From NCBI GenBank assembly GCA_045659745.1, contig JAZRCL010000043.1, positions 1-15,187 on the forward strand: a stretch of DNA of 15,187 bases, written 5' to 3'. The notes below the pieces were generated by a model. The model was not told where the DNA came from, ran no database searches, and saw only the letters and a program-made list of their open reading frames with translations. Below, in pieces: positions 14,679 through 15,187 of this stretch. Source of the DNA: SVTX01 sp045659745. GTDB lineage: Bacteria > Bacillota > Clostridia > Oscillospirales > CAG-272. Every line of letters begins with the position of its first letter. The first letter of the stretch is position 1. The position numbers and the translations under genes are program-made.

Positions 14679-14745
14679 GAAACAGAGACACCCTTGTCTC
14701 GTTTTGTATGGCATCCATCGTTTTCGGTGGGTGCCTCTCTTTCTT
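14677..14745 (+). terminator. complex terminator of the rplM-rpsI operon
   Basis: Two local hairpins are possible: GAGACA-CCCT-TGTCTC (14685-14700), and an 11 bp stem with two G-U pairs around a TTTT loop (14710-14735), followed by TCTCTTTCTT. Alternatively the outer arms AAGAAACAGAGACACCC (14677-14693) and GGGTGCCTCTCTTTCTT (14729-14745) pair at 15 of 17 positions, which excludes the first hairpin. The arm begins inside the rpsI stop codon. Confidence 0.7.
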
Positions 14746-14750
14746 ATCCC

Positions 14751-14821
14751 GCCTCATTCTGAGGCTGGCAAAAGCACCGCTTTCGCCATGTCGGACTAAA
14801 AATATGCCACTGGCATATTTT
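14751..14821. repeat. two perfect short hairpins in the region after rpsI
   Basis: GCCTCA-TTC-TGAGGC (14751-14765), and AAAATATGCC-ACT-GGCATATTTT (14799-14821), which has A/T tracts on both sides and could terminate in either direction. No coding gene is recognised here. The hairpins may belong to the end of a mobile element or to an interspersed repeat. Confidence 0.5.
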
Positions 14822-14828
14822 CTTAACG

Positions 14829-14852
14829 TCCTCACAGTTCACGAAGAGATAA
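14829..14852 (+). repeat. direct repeat copy 2: degenerate duplicate of the rpsI 3' end
   Basis: AGTTCACGAAGAGATAA (14836-14852) matches the rpsI terminus at 15 of 17 bases. The match extends leftward through TCCTC with a 2-base gap. In the corresponding phase it still reads Gln-Phe-Thr-Lys-Arg-stop, compared with Gln-Phe-Ser-Lys-Arg-stop in rpsI. Confidence 0.6.
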
Positions 14853-14878
14853 TTTATTATCTTATATACAAAAAGCTC

Positions 14879-15040
14879 TGCATTGCAAGGCTTTTTGTTA
14901 TCAACAACGGATTTGACGTTAAGGCTATTTCCAAGCACCTTGGACATTGCAACACCGAAATTACCTCTAATATCTACGTTCACATTTTCAAAGAATATAA
15001 AGCCAAGATGGCTGAATCCATCGAACACGATTTGCTTTAA
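14879..15040 (+). pseudogene. C-terminal remnant of a tyrosine recombinase/integrase
   Basis: The frame ending at TAA 15038-15040 encodes, from about 14888, RLFVINNGFDVKAISKHLGH, then CNTEITSNIYVHIFKEY and a short charged tail. This is the C-terminal part of the phage-integrase family: the xxxGxDxKxISxxLGH segment with its catalytic His, and the nucleophilic Tyr in NIYVH. The H-x-L-R-H box, the catalytic Arg and Lys, and the whole N-terminal DNA-binding part are missing. The frame stays open upstream to 14708 but that part does not resemble an integrase. There is no ribosome binding site or plausible start. It sits 27 bp after the duplicated rpsI end, which fits a decayed integrative element. 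It is either a truncated relic or a fragment left by deletion. Confidence 0.7.
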
Positions 15041-15047
15041 TCAAAAA

Positions 15048-15090
15048 GGGCGGTTCAATTTGTAAAGAATTGAGCCGTCCTATTTACTTT
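15048..15090 (+). terminator. intrinsic terminator-like hairpin after the integrase remnant
   Basis: GGGCGGTTCAATT (15048-15060) pairs over 13 bp, with two G-U pairs, with 15068-15080 around a 7-base loop, followed by TATTTACTTT. The stem is GC-rich at the base and the downstream U-tract is interrupted. Confidence 0.7.
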
Positions 15091-15111
15091 TTGCCGTTTT
15101 TATGGTATAAT
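15083..15111 (+). promoter_or_regulatory. promoter with extended -10 for the gene at the right edge
   Basis: TATAAT (15106-15111) is preceded by TGG, with a weak -35 TTTACT (15083-15088) at 17 bp. The -10 context ATGGTATAAT is identical to that of the secA promoter. It starts about 60 bp before the final start codon. Confidence 0.65.
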
Positions 15112-15173
15112 CTAACTAATCGATAAACTTGAATTTGACGAACAGTAGAATAATAAATATGGAGGAAACACAA

Positions 15174-15187
15174 ATGAATGTTAAGCT
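15174..15187 (+). CDS. start of a gene cut by the window edge
   Basis: ATG at 15174 with GGAGG (15161-15165) 8 bases upstream and a promoter further up. Only Met-Asn-Val-Lys is visible, so no function can be proposed. Confidence 0.6.

Noticed and set aside
14708..14878. Open frame upstream of the integrase remnant as part of an intact 110-codon gene
   Set aside because: It overlaps the rpsI terminator hairpins, has no ribosome binding site, and its translation shows no integrase features; only the part from about 14888 is recognisable.

Overview
The window looks like a chromosomal stretch from a member of the Bacillota, most likely an uncultured gut or rumen Clostridia of the Oscillospirales/Ruminococcaceae type. 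This is inferred from the gene families (DUF815 ATPase, SecA with a SEC-C tail, PcrA, RmuC, L13-S9), the strong GGAGG-type ribosome binding sites and the TTGACA/TATAAT promoters, many with an extended TGn -10. There is no 16S rRNA gene or other decisive taxonomic marker.

Layout. A DUF815 P-loop ATPase, cut at its 5' end by the window (1-939), converges on rmuC (975-2318, minus) over a perfect bidirectional terminator. rmuC diverges from a conserved but unnamed gene, possibly with a ThyX-like fold (2484-3116, plus). That gene converges on a two-gene minus-strand wobble-base tRNA modification operon, trmL-mnmA (4764-3154). trmL diverges from secA (4966-7707). secA is followed within 11-18 bp by two membrane protein genes (7719-8432 and 8451-9791) that appear to share one repeated module. 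Next come a 54-residue peptide gene that is about 78% Asn+Gln (9862-10026), a strong hairpin whose U-tract faces the minus strand, and pcrA (10084-12492). pcrA overlaps by 4 bp with a convergent multi-S1-domain protein gene (13481-12489).

The right end holds the rplM-rpsI operon (13825-14678). Its consensus promoter is preceded by about 160 bp of A-tracts phased at roughly 10 bp, as expected for curved DNA. Downstream of rpsI there is no intact gene for about 500 bp. This interval contains a terminator, two perfect hairpins, an imperfect second copy of the rpsI 3' end (still readable as Q-F-T-K-R-stop) and the C-terminal remnant of a tyrosine recombinase. Together these look like the scar of an integrative element that used the rpsI 3' end as its attachment site. 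A new promoter and the first codons of another gene close the window.

Most of the window is housekeeping (translation, tRNA modification, secretion, DNA repair). The non-routine parts are the rpsI-end integration scar, the curved DNA before rplM, the repeated membrane-protein pair behind secA, the Asn/Gln-rich peptide with its reverse-facing terminator, and the ThyX-like gene. I did not see an intact defence system, CRISPR array, tRNA, rRNA or complete insertion sequence.
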